This document shows, in pieces, positions 48,704 through 58,300 of a stretch of DNA of 64,000 nucleotides. The stretch is from assembly GCF_910592395.1 (NCBI RefSeq), contig NC_088325.1, positions 13,208,109 to 13,272,108 on the forward strand. Direction: 5' to 3'. The position numbers and the translations under genes are program-made. The notes under the pieces were generated by a model that did no database searches, was not told the DNA's origin, and saw nothing but the letters and a program-made list of their open reading frames with translations. The stretch is from Lineus longissimus (lineage: Eukaryota > Nemertea > Pilidiophora > Heteronemertea > Lineidae). Numbering within the stretch: position 1 is the first letter of the stretch; every line of letters starts with the position of its first letter.

Positions 48704-48737
48704 TCATTTTGAAGGGTAAACAGACATGTTTTGGAGG

Positions 48738-49155
48738 TTAAAGGTCTGTGTCCACTTGTGCGTTTTGGGCTGCCTTGGCGCTGCGTTATCACGGAGCGTA
48801 TTACGCATAGAAACTGCGCATTGTAAAGTTCAATGGCTTTTCAAAGAACCCTGGCCTTTTGTGCATGACACGGTCTGCACTGCGCTACGTAATACGGCCC
48901 ATAAAGAAATTTTCTTTATGAAGCGGATCACGCAACGTAGTTCTGGTATGTGTTATGTGATCAGTCAATAGAAACTGACCATAGGCCTAGGATATGAAAG
49001 GGTGGCAATATGTGCAAAGGGATCAAGGAAGGCATGCGGACCAATGGACATAGTATTACGCCCGTATTACGCCCGTATTACGCAACGCGTTACATATGCG
49101 CAGTGCGCTGCATGATAGCGCACGTAATAACGCACCCAGTGGACACGGGCCTTAA
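48738..49155. mobile_element. TTAA-flanked palindromic element rich in GTAATACG
   Basis: The left end TTAA-AGGTCTGTGTCCACT pairs with the right end AGTGGACACGGGCC-TTAA. The interior contains repeated CGTATTACGC and GCGTTAT phrases in both orientations. TTAA flanks with long imperfect TIRs fit a piggyBac-like non-autonomous element (inferred). Confidence 0.75.
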
Positions 49156-49257
49156 CTGAAGCCCTGTATCAGATACGTGTATGACCAGAACGTGCTTAGG
49201 AAACTTGCTCAAAAAGAGTGATCAATTTACACTATGCACTTCCGGTCTTATTTTCAG

Positions 49258-49319
49258 GGCCATGATAACAAGGTGTGTGGCCTTGTGGCTGCTGTCTTCA
49301 CACCCTTCAACGCTAATGG
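49258..49319 (+). CDS. npl: npl exon 2
   Basis: Encodes GHDNKVCGLVAAVFTPFNAN, the first beta strand of the barrel (mammalian QGLVAATITPM). The acceptor TTTCAG|GGC is in phase 0 and the donor GG|GTAAGT leaves two bases. No in-frame Met precedes it, so an upstream start exon is required. Confidence 0.93.
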
Positions 49320-50960
49320 GTAAGTTAAATACAAACGATCCTTTCATTCTTCTGCCGTGTTCGACTGCTCCAGCTGTAAGTGTAAAGGGTGCATGCGTCA
49401 CCATGGCTGTTAGCAGCGCAGTGCCTGTGCTCTGCTAGTTCATGTCAAAGTCCTGTGGTTTGGAGCTTGGCATCATGGGGCAGCAGTAGCGCAGTGGAAG
49501 AGAGTCGGCCTCATGATCAGGAGGTCGTGGGTTCGACTCCCGGTCGTGTCACTGCTTAGTTTCCCTACTGGTCGAGTTCAAGTGAGCACCTTCTGGTTGC
49601 CCCTTGAAACCCCTGATTGATTTCTGTGGAGACCGGGGTAATAATATGATATCCCAAAGCGCTTTGAGCGAGAACTATAGTGTCACGGAATTGCGCTATA
49701 TAAAAGACTCATTATTATTATTATCATAAGGAACCTTCATTTCTGTATTTGTTAAAAAAAGGCGCAGATAGTTGTCACTGTGGTTTGAAGAATGTTGTCG
49801 TTCGTAGGCCCAGTCAGTGGTTCTATCATCTCCAAATGTAAGTTTTAGAGGTCGCACCAAGTTATACATCATGTTGTATAGGTTCAGTTGGAGTTTAAGT
49901 TACAGGTGTTGAAAGGAATCATGAAGTAGTTTCACAATGTTAACTCTGCCATCTGAAGGACGAAATTCTCATTTTGATGCTCTCACATTTCGTTCTCTTC
50001 CAGGGACCTCAACTTGGATGTGATTGAGCCGTACATCGATCATCTCTATGAGAATCAAGTTGTCAATGTCTTCGGTAAGGAGAATAGAAAGTTCCTTAAA
50101 TTTCGTCGCAATGGTAAAAACTGGTGCCAACATTTCCAGTACTGCCAAGATTTGGCCCGGGTTCAAATATTTTTTTTGTAGGATCGAAGTGGGATCTCTC
50201 TCTCGACTCCTTCTAATTGCATGTGTCCTTGAAATTTCATGCCCTTGTCAGTCCCGATAGTCCTTAAAGTGATACTATGATGTGATTTACAACTTTGCGG
50301 CAATACGTCCGTTTTTAATTGTTGATCACAAATGTAAAGCTCAAATTTTCCGTTTTTGATTAGATTTATTATAAAATCGCTGAATGTAAACCACCGCGAC
50401 CGCGAAAATGTTCATGTTGTGACGTCATCAATGAAAACGGCATCGAAGCGAGCCGTCCGGGCAGGATTAAACCATCAATTTCTAGAAAATGTGCATTTCG
50501 AAAACCTTACCGATTTATGAGAAAGTGACGTAGTCATTTGTCAAAAACAGCAAAAACATTATATGGTGAAATTTTACACGCGTTACCCTCTAACAAGCTC
50601 ATACTGCCTGTGCGAAAGCCGATTGAGCAATCAGGCCCAGGACTAATGACTGTTTCCCCTTCAGTGAATGGTACGACTGGTGAGGGCTTGTCTATGACGA
50701 TAGAAGAAAGGAAAAGACATGCAGAGATGTGGGTCAAAGCTGGTGCTGGAAAGTAAGGCCTACTTTCATATTAGACTTGTAATTTTGCGAGTTGACACAG
50801 TCTAAACAACAGGCCTTTCAATTACGTTGAGACCTCTACACCCTGTATTTTTTTAGCCTATTTTGGGGACATGTTTTTTTTTGCTTTTTAGCTCACCTCT
50901 TAGCAGAGGTGAGCTTATCCCATACCGTGGCGTCCGTCGTCCGTCGTCGTCGTCGACGTT

Positions 50961-50993
<33 letters not shown>

Positions 50994-53900
50994 CGTCGTC
51001 CGTTAGCAGGGCACGTTTCGTAACTGTTAGAGCTATTGAGTTGAAACTTGGTACACATGTACCCTTATGTAATGACACCTTGGAGACCAAGTTTCGGTCC
51101 GATTCGTTTCATGGTTTGGCCACCAGGGGGCCAAACGTTAAAAGTGAAAATATGCAATATCTCCCTTAATAGTAGTCGGGAAATTTTGAAAAAAATATGG
51201 TAGGTACTTCTAGCAAAGGTGCATCATATATCCTCCGGGTTTTTGATTTGACCTCCTTTTCAAGGTCACAGAGGTCAAATGGTGTAAATTGGCCGTTAGG
51301 ATGTAACGATGGCACGTTTCTAAACTGCAATGACTATTGATACCAAATTTGGTACACATTTACCCCTTAGTCAGGTGATCTCAGGGACCGAAGTTTGGTC
51401 CAATATGATTCACCACTTGACCACCAGGGGGCAAAATCCAAAAACCTTAAAAATGTGATTATTCCTTAACTTCTTGCCCGATTGCCACCAATTTGATATC
51501 ATGGGTACATCTAACCACCATACAGTATATGTCACACAGGTTTTTAATTTGACCTTCTTGTCAAGGTCACAGAGGTCAAATGGCGTAAATTCGCCGTCAG
51601 GCCGTAACTATGGCACATTTCTTAACTGCAATGACTATTGATCACAAATTAAGTACACATGTACCCCTTGGTCAGGTGATCTCAGGTACCGAAGTTTGGT
51701 GCGATCTGATTTGCCGTTTGGCCTCCAGGGAGGGGGCCAAATCCTAAATTCTTCAAAATGCCATTATTCATAGTAATGACTTGCCCGATTGGCACCAATT
51801 TTATATCATAGGTACATCTAATTCTAACAACCATTCAATGTGTCACCCGGGTCTTCTTTGGTTGACCTACTTTTCAAGGTCACAGAGGTCGAATGTACTG
51901 TAAATTGGCCATTTTGGGGAAATTGTAATTGCTTGGACCTACATCAAACCTAACACTACATGACACAATACGATGCTCTTTATCCATCTTTCCTCCACAT
52001 GAGGTGAGCACAATGGCCCTGGCCATTTCATTAGCTTAATTTGGGGACATTTCATCGCGCCAATTTGCCTGAACAGCGACGTCATAAATCAAAGTTAGTG
52101 ACTGATATCACCACATACACCTGAAAAATCATAATTTTAGGGTAAAACTATAAAATTAGGCCATTTGGATGAGATTTGGTTATGTTAGGGGTCAAAAAAC
52201 GCTTCAGGGGGTCATATTATTTTTAAAAAAATAAAAATAAAAAAAATAAATAAAAAAAATAGACCTAATTTGGGGACATCCTGTACGGCCTACACCGTTA
52301 TACGGTGTAGGAATCATGTAATTGAGAGGCCTGAACAATGTACATTTAGATATGACGCGGACTAGGCCAGATACCAACAGTTGTGTACCTGTATTGTAAG
52401 GAGCAAGAACAGTGTAATGAACGTGTGCACTGTAGCAGAACATGTGACTGGTGATCTGAGGGTTGTTGGTTCAAGGCTTGGCCAGTGTCAGACAGTACTT
52501 TCAACAGGCTCAAAATGGCCACAAGAAGCTCTGAGTGTGTCTGCCTAGGTTTCTACGGAAATATTTCTGCAGGATATTTGTGCTTCATGTGTGGTTCTTC
52601 ATCTGTTTCAGGTTGGACAAAATCATCATTCACGTCGGTTCTCACAACCTCATAGAATCAAAAGACCTGGTCAGTATTTCTTGTTTGTCCGTTGGGCATT
52701 TCATAGTCACAGGTAAAATCAGCTAAGAGTCCTAATTTTGACCCATTTCATTAGAACAAGACTTTAGTGCAGCTCAGTTTCTTTGACTATGATGACATTG
52801 TCATTAGAGAGGGAGACGTCCTTACCTAAGACACAAGGTACACCTTTCTATCAAGGTGAATATGACTTAGAGTGAATTAACTTTATTTTGAGACACCCAG
52901 TATACATGTAATCTCCACAGATAGGTTTTCGGCCTTGGAGTTCCTGGTAAGGAAATTGCCCTGGTCTCACGTCTTTCGTCCTCTTTCCAGGCGACCCACG
53001 CCCAGGAGATCGGAGCCAGTGCGATTGCCGCCTTACCGTCATTCTTCTTCAAACCACAGTCAGCGGGTATGCATTATTATAAAAAACTGTTTCATCTCAA
53101 AACACATGATATCCCTTTGTGACATCTTGAAGAAATCTGTCTGGCTAAAGTTAGAAATTTTTTCAAAATCATATCTGCAAAAATGAGAGTAGTCTTCCCC
53201 AAATTGAAAATGAGCAAATTTGCCAACTTTTAGCTTTGCAAGCATTTAACAGTTCACATTACTATGGCTCTAGCCATTGTGGGTTAGATTTTATTCACGA
53301 CTTCAGTTTGCCAGCCACAACACCAAGAAATACTCCTGAAAATCTGACAGAGTATTAAAACAGCTGTACTTTTGCCTTTTCAGAGGATTTAGTTGAGTAC
53401 TGCCGGCAGATCGCGGAGTGTGCTCCAGACCTACCCTTCTACTATTACCACCTTCCCAGGATGACTGGGGTCACATGTGAGTATGGAGAACCCCGACCTG
53501 TGAGACTACATGGTCTTGTGCTGTCAGTTTAGTCATCTTGACTCTAAGGTGCTGTGCAAATGGATGGTTTCTGTCACTGAGACCTGCGATCATAATCGCT
53601 GCGATATGGGACAGAAATATCTCTTATCTGCGGGTGAAACCGGCCATTGTTGGGTTTGATTGTGATCGTGAGTCCCTACATCACTGATTCATGTCGGTGC
53701 TGTGCGAACGGACGGTTTGATCGCTGCGATATGGGACAGAAATATCTCTTATCTGCGGGTAAAACTGGCCATTGTTGGGTTTGACTGTGATCCTAAGTCC
53801 CTACATCACCGATTCATGTCACGACATGATCTTCTCTGCCTGCCACTTTAGTCAACCATCCCATTACTGTTTACTTTTACAAAGGAGGCCTAAAATAAAC

Positions 53901-56900
53901 AATATTTGAGGTATGGTAAACAAGAAATGCATTATGTATTCCATTGATGCTATTTCATCCCCAAGTGCCTGGCGGTCTTCTGGTTTCAACTGGTCTCTTT
54001 CAGTAAACATGGTGAAGGTGTTTGAGCTGGCCAAGGATGAGATACCCACATTGCACGGTATCAAATATTCAGACACCTCGTTCGATGAAGCTTGCAAAAT
54101 CATGGACATGCATGGAGGAAAATATCAAGTTTTCTGTGGTGCGGACGACGTGAGTCGCAGAGTTTTTGGTCACAGTTTTAACCTAATAATATAAAAAATA
54201 TCCTTTATCCAGACCCTCCTTTTACTGCAGCTGATTTGGCTTTCCAGTCAATTCATACCTGATAATCAGTAACATCGTTTAACATCATCCTTGCCTGACT
54301 CAATAACCAACTTCTTCCATGATATTCTAACATTTCCATTCCAGCCATTTTCCTTCCCTTCACAACTTGACTGAAAATTTTTCAAAGCTCGGCTTTCAGT
54401 AATGAATTTTTAACCCCTTTGCCACGGATGAGGTGCATAGGGCAGTGTCAATCTTAGCATGAAGAGTTTTGATGCAAAAGCAGCTGGACACCATTTGGAA
54501 AAAAAATGAGATATCTCTGGTAAAATAAAGCTCACAGCACCCTTGGTCTGTGTACCAAAGCACACAAAGTGCTATCAAAACTTGATGATAACGATGTCAC
54601 TATTTATGCAAAAAAAATGTTAAGAGTGACGGTATGAAAGTTGCGTCCACATGAAACGATCTGAAATGGATTCAGTGGCTTCTGAAACTCATAACATGCT
54701 TAACGGATGTAACAGAGGAAAAACATCAAGGTCCAACCGGGGATTGAACCCGGGACCTCTCGTTTATAAGGCCATCACTCTACCGACTGAGCTAAAGGGA
54801 ATTTCCCTCTAGCCTGGGCTAGTAGGAATGATGCCACCACTACACGGATGATACACATTGAGCTGAGTTTTTAACAAAGATGTCGGTGGTACTTTCCTTG
54901 ACAAGGGTGCGGAGCCCGGGGAAAGTTTGTAAGGGGGATCGATGCTTTACGAGTTGGCTTTGAGAAGTAGTCGACGGTCCCTTTCATCCTAGACTGAATG
55001 TTCAAGTAAGAAGAGGGAACCTTCATTTCATTATCACATCAACAACCTTGAATGTCACCACCTGACCTTGACCTTACCGTACGACCTTGACCTTCCTTCC
55101 AGTTGATATGAGAGATTTCTTCGACAAGGCCGAAAATACGATCCCGAATTTGGCGGGCGTCAAATTTCAGTCGACGCATCTGATGGAGGCGTCCCAGGTG
55201 CAGTGCATGCATAATGGGCATTTCCAGGTTATGTTGGGGCTGGACGAGGTAAGAAAAACCAAGGACGTCAAATCACCAGTTTTAGTTGCATTCTGGACTT
55301 TTTCCTCTTACTAAATGCTAAATTTGATGGCTGGAATCAATAGATCTCTGTCTCAGCTCTCTCTGGGTCTTAGATTTTTTCAAATTGGGCCGTAAGTAAA
55401 CACTTAAGAGGCATTTCTATGCAATGGTGAGCTGATCTTGGGACAAGACTTTTTGCCTTTAGGCCATACCTCATTGGCATCCCTGGAAAGGAATACAGGT
55501 CACTCACAGAAATAACTAGCCAAAAAAAGCAGTCTTTACATCAAGATCATCCAGCCACGTCCTATGCACTGGCCACAACTTTTTGTTGTTGCTGAATATC
55601 CAGGCCTGTTAGGACTCTTAGCTGATTCTACCTGTGACTATGAAACGCCCAACGGACAAACAAGAAATACTGACCAGGTCTTTTGATTCTATGAGGTTGT
55701 GAGAACCGACGTGAATGATGATTTTGTCCAACCTGAAGAAACAGATGAAGAACCACAAATATCCTGCAGAAATATTTCCGTAGAAACCTAGGCAGACACA
55801 TTCAGAGATTCTTGTGGCCAATTTGAGTCAATGACAGAGTGTTCCTTTCCCTAGGTCTACCTTGGCGCCATGGCCCTTGGCATCGACTGGGCGGTCGGAT
55901 CAACCTATAACTTCCTCTCCAACGTCGTCCATCGCATGGTCGAGGCGTTCAACAAGAGTGACAACTATACGGCACGCGTGGAGCAGAAACGTGTGCAGGA
56001 TGTCATCAGCATCAGGAACAAATACGGTGAGTGGAGAATGGTGGTTTATTTTTAGGAAGTGACTACTTGGCAAGCCCGGCTTACCAAACAGCGACTTTTT
56101 CTTGTCCTGAATGGAGAGCCGAACTCAGTAATATTAAAGTAAAGTCTCCAGCTCGCCAAACAGGGTAGATTTTTTACCTGTTTGGCAAGCCCGGCTGGCC
56201 GAACAGGGTGGCTTTTTAGTGCTGTTTGGCAAGCGGCTCTCCAAACAGGACAAAAAAAGATGCCTGTTGGGCGAGCGGCTTGCCAAATAGACCCGGCCTT
56301 ATTTTTATCATCCAGTCGAGAGCACCTAAGCAAACTTTGCATGGTCATTACTGGCTCTTTGGACAATATTTGGCCGCGTTGTAGTGAAGGAGGAAACCTG
56401 TAGGAACCCTAGGTTGTCAAAGAGAGTCATCCTCTATCAGATGAGTATACAAAGTTGGATTCTTTTCCACTCTGATGTTGATATAACTGTGACTGGAATG
56501 CCCTTTTTGAACATTGGTGTTGCTGTTAGTCTGTTTATCATCACGTCGAGAGCACCTTAGCAAACTTTGCATGGTCATTACTGGCTCTTTGGACAATATT
56601 TGGCCGCGTTGTAGTGAAGGAGGAAACCCGTAGGAACCCTAGGTTGTCAAAGAGAGTCATCCTCTATCAGATGAGTACACCAAGTCGGATTATTTTCCAC
56701 TCTGATGTTGATGTTACTGTGTCTGGAATGCCCTTTTTGAACATTGGTGTTGCTGTTAGTCTGTTTATCATCACGTTGAGAGCACCTTAGCAAACTTTGC
56801 ATGGTCATTACTGGCTCTTTGGACAATATTTTGGCGCGTTGTAGTGCAGGAGAAAACCTGTAGGAACCCTAGGTTGTCAAAGAGAGTCGTCCTCTATCAG

Positions 56901-57510
56901 ATGAGTATACAAAGTTGGATTCTTTTCCACTCTGATGTTGATATAACTGTGACTGGAATGCCCTTTTTCGAACATTGGTGTTGCTGTTGGTCTCTGCGCC
57001 AACACAAAATCTCGAATCATGATTGGTGAGTAATATCAGCTATCTATACTTTTGTTTGCAGGTGGTGGTGTTGCCGAACTGAAAGAGATCTTCCGGTTCG
57101 TCGGACCAGATGTCGGTCCGCCCCGCTTCCCCCTCAAGCCACTATCGGCAGAGAAGAGAGACGGCCTCAAACAGGAACTCACCAATATTGGCTTCTTCTA
57201 CTGGACGAAGGATCACCTGACACCACCCCAATCGCCGCTGACGCAGCGGACGAAGGACAAACGACGCACGCTGCATCGGGCGACGAGTCTTCTCACGGAC
57301 GACGGCGACCCACCATCGTCTCCTAAAGCCACGACCGACCCACATGGATCGTTCAACCATTCTCACAGTCATGGTTCCTTCAGCCATGGTCACCATACTG
57401 GGTCGATGGGTCACGGTACGAAGCATCGTCACGCCAGTGGGAGCAGCAGTGGCAGTGGGTCACACCTCGAGAAGCAGACGTCAAATACTAGTCTCCTGAC
57501 GGAAGGCTAG
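49258..57510 (+). CDS. npl: N-acetylneuraminate lyase (sialic acid aldolase) with mutually exclusive exons
   Basis: Exons are 49258-49319, 50004-50074, 50665-50752, 52612-52669, 52991-53066, 53384-53476, either 54004-54149 or 55103-55248, 55855-56026 and 57062-57510, giving 404 codons plus a short upstream start exon (candidate 47736-47750). The enzyme cleaves Neu5Ac to ManNAc and pyruvate in the cytosol. Family marks, counted from the 49258 exon, are GLVAAVFTPF (8-17), NGTTGEG (46-52), IIIHVG, FYYYHLP (137-143) with the catalytic Tyr, the Schiff-base Lys170 in either alternative exon, GSTYN (213-217) and GPPRFPL (274-280). The vertebrate protein is about 320 aa; the excess is a 99-residue His/Ser/Gly-rich C-terminal tail. 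Two odd features are the alternative-exon pair and an inverted copy of exon 52612-52669 in a later intron. Confidence 0.95.
49478..49735 (+). mobile_element. tRNA-derived SINE with (ATT)n tail
   Basis: The A box TAGCGCAGTGG (about 49487-49497) and B box GGGTTCGACTCCC (about 49529-49541) are canonical. The body ends GCGCTATATAAAAGACTC followed by ATTATTATTATT. It lies in npl intron 2, same orientation as the gene. Confidence 0.88.
50004..50074 (+). CDS. npl: npl exon 3
   Basis: Encodes DLNLDVIEPYIDHLYENQVV and NVF, matching the mammalian INFSVIGQYVDYL segment. The acceptor is TTCCAG|GG and the donor TTCG|GTAAGG. Confidence 0.93.
50264..50593 (+). mobile_element. 335-bp TTAA-flanked element, copy 3
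   Basis: The element begins TTAAAGTGATACTATG and ends GCGTTACCCTCTAAC (right TTAA mutated). It fills most of npl intron 3 and stops about 70 bp before the next exon. It is closely similar to 14894-15221. Confidence 0.85.
50665..50752 (+). CDS. npl: npl exon 4 (GTTGE substrate loop)
   Basis: Encodes VNGTTGEGLSMTIEERKRHA to AGAGK. GTTGE is the carboxylate-binding loop of the family. The acceptor is CTTCAG|TG and the donor GGAAA|GTAAGG. Confidence 0.95.
50891..52031. mobile_element. 1.1-kb repeat element with CGTCGTC tract and three 300-bp modules
   Basis: It starts GCTCACCTCTTAGCAGAGGT and ends with GAGGTGAGC (inverted) plus GGCCCTGGCC. After a (CGTCGTC)n tract come three diverged modules of about 300 bp, each with TTGGTACACATNTACCCNTT, CCACCAGGGGG-type and CAAGGTCACAGAGGTC phrases. 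I recognise this type as a dispersed repeat of marine invertebrate genomes from memory. It has no coding frame and lies in npl intron 4. Confidence 0.75.
52204..52611. other. npl intron 4, 3' part
   Basis: Contains an A-rich tract (52219-52260) and, from about 52510, the upstream arm of the inverted exon duplication. No other gene signal. Confidence 0.5.
52510..52735 (+). repeat. Inverted-duplication arm containing npl exon 5
   Basis: This segment (ATGGCCACAAGAA to AATCAGCTAAGAGTCCTAA) recurs in reverse complement at 55608-55832. The match includes intronic sequence on both sides of the exon, about 97% identical by eye apart from an 11-nt and a 3-nt indel. Confidence 0.95.
52612..52669 (+). 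CDS. npl: npl exon 5
   Basis: Encodes LDKIIIHVGSHNLIESKDL, matching mammalian LDQVIIHVGALSLKESQEL. Length is 58 nt, so skipping it would shift the frame. The donor GTCAGT is weak. An identical antisense copy lies at 55675-55732. Confidence 0.95.
52991..53066 (+). CDS. npl: npl exon 6
   Basis: Encodes ATHAQEIGASAIAALPSFFF KPQSA, matching the mammalian [20 protein letters not shown] segment. The acceptor is TTCCAG|GC and the donor GCGG|GTATGC. Confidence 0.94.
53384..53476 (+). CDS. npl: npl exon 7 (catalytic Tyr)
   Basis: Encodes EDLVEYCRQIAECAPDLPFY YYHLPRMTGVT. YYYH(L/I)P carries the conserved active-site tyrosine. It ends in phase 1 (ACA T|GTGAGT), which sets the reading of the two alternative exons that follow. 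Confidence 0.95.
53560..53830. repeat. 125-bp tandem duplication in an npl intron
   Basis: TCGCTGCGATATGGGACAGA recurs at about 53596 and 53721. The flanking CCCTACATCAC and GATTCATGTC are repeated as well. It lies between exon 7 and alternative exon 8A. Confidence 0.85.
54004..54149 (+). CDS. npl: npl alternative exon 8A
   Basis: 146 nt, entering in phase 1 and leaving in phase 0. Encodes LNMVKVFELAKDEIPTLHGI KYSDTS and ends QVFCGADD. The Schiff-base Lys is in HGIKYSDT, very close to mammalian QGLKFSDT. The final substrate-contact motif GxDE is GADD here. Sites are TTTCAG|TA and GAC|GTGAGT. Use of 8A and 8B together puts TGA in frame at the third codon of 8B. Confidence 0.93.
54735..54805 (-). 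mobile_element. tRNA-like SINE head or tRNA pseudogene
   Basis: The minus strand has A box TAGCTCAGTCGGTAGAG and B box GGGTTCAATCCCC with a good T arm. The acceptor stem (TTCCCTT against TTGGACC) and anticodon stem do not pair, so it is not a functional tRNA. It lies between the alternative npl exons. Confidence 0.7.
55103..55248 (+). CDS. npl: npl alternative exon 8B
   Basis: 146 nt with the same phases as 8A. Encodes FDMRDFFDKAENTIPNLAGV KFQSTH and ends QVMLGLDE. The Schiff-base Lys is kept (AGVKFQS) and the GxDE motif is canonical (GLDE). 18 of 49 residues match 8A. Sites are TTCCAG|TT and GAG|GTAAGA. Confidence 0.93.
55608..55832 (-). repeat. npl: Antisense copy of npl exon 5 with flanking intron
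   Basis: This is the reverse complement of 52510-52735. The 58-nt exon (55675-55732) is identical to the sense exon, and its splice sites are present but only on the minus strand, so the sense transcript cannot use it. It ends about 22 bp before exon 9 (55855). The copied introns exclude retroposition of a spliced mRNA. Confidence 0.95.
55855..56026 (+). CDS. npl: npl exon 9
   Basis: Encodes VYLGAMALGIDWAVGSTYNF to SIRNKY. GSTYN is the conserved motif lining the substrate pocket. It accepts phase 0, as both 8A and 8B require, and ends TACG|GTGAG. Confidence 0.95.
56050..57011. repeat. Repeats in the last npl intron: GTTTGGCAAGC segment and three 230-bp units
   Basis: 56050-56300 contains GTTTGGCAAGC and GCTTGCCAAA phrases in both orientations. 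From AGCACCT at 56321, 56551 and 56781 a 230-bp unit is repeated three times with few differences. The open frames here are shared by the copies and are not exons. Confidence 0.92.
57062..57510 (+). CDS. npl: npl exon 10 (C-terminus with long tail)
   Basis: Encodes GGGVAELKEIFRFVGPDVGP PRFPL through NIGFFYWTK, where vertebrate NPL nearly ends. It then continues 99 residues to LLTEG and TAG. The tail has TPPQSPLT, a basic KDKRRTLHR stretch and a His/Ser/Gly-rich run (SHSHGSFSHGHHTGS). It lies in the same exon with no frame break. Confidence 0.93.
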
Positions 57511-58300
57511 AGGGCGCTGACCTTAGATGACTGTCAATATATTATTGATGTGCTTTGATTTGTGATACAAATGTTATTTCGAATATCTGTAGTCATGCCG
57601 AGATGCATTAATGATTATAAGTCGTGTCTATTGTCGTTGAGGATTAGTACCGGTTGCCAAGAACAAATTGGTAACGAAATCATTAGATCTGAATTTTATT
57701 AAAAGCGCCAAAAACACAGGAAAAGTTTGATTATAGAGGTGATAGAGAATTCTTTAATTGGTTCCGAATTGAATTATCACTTTAAAAAATGTTCCTTTTA
57801 AAAATGGTCAGTTATATTTTAGCCCAGTGATTATTGTGGGCACAAATTCAGGACTCGAAGTTTTGCACAGGCAAAGGAATCCATCATAGAATTTATGTCT
57901 GAGACTAATCATCACAGATTCTGCATGTTCCATTGGCTGTTAAATGATTCTGTGACAGACACTTTTGCCTGTGTAGAAGTAGTTGCATAAAATTGCAATA
58001 AATGTTGTTGGCAACTTATATTGTTAGAAGAAATTGTCCTTTTTGAGATTGGTCTGTAAACTTACAAAAATGAATTGCTAGGGGTGGGGTGTTCCATTTG
58101 TTGTTAGACACCAGTAAGACTAGTTCTGTTGCCATGTTTGAATGCCGCAGATATCAGATATCACTTATAGATATTTTGAAAAATAGTCGACGTTAATGTG
58201 TTCAAAATGTTGATGTTTATAAAGAATAAATTGATGTTGTGATGGTTGTTAAAGTTGGAACCTTGGTTAGAAAAGGCCAAAATAAACCCCAAAATAAAGG
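57511..58300 (+). other. npl: npl 3' UTR
   Basis: AATAAA occurs at about 57999, 58226, 58280 and 58293, so the transcript probably ends between 58.0 and 58.3 kb. If it runs further it would include a 59-bp tandem duplication (TGACTTCATC at 58689 and 58748). Confidence 0.6.

Noticed and set aside
50893-51090. Arg-rich frames on both strands
   Set aside because: They come from the (CGTCGTC)n tract of the repeat element in npl intron 4.
54735-54805. Apparent tRNA on the minus strand with good A and B boxes
   Set aside because: Neither the acceptor stem nor the anticodon stem pairs, so I call it a SINE head or tRNA pseudogene.
55618-55821. Apparent minus-strand gene encoding RLDKIIIHVGSHNLIESKDL
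   Set aside because: It is the inverted copy of npl exon 5 with its introns, not a separate gene. No other npl exons lie in the same orientation.
56182-57029. Repeated short frames before the last npl exon
   Set aside because: They recur identically in each 230-bp unit or in the GTTTGGCAAGC repeats, so they are repeat artefacts.
57142-57432. 96-codon minus-strand frame
   Set aside because: It is the antisense shadow of the last npl exon, kept open by the composition of the His/Ser/Gly tail.
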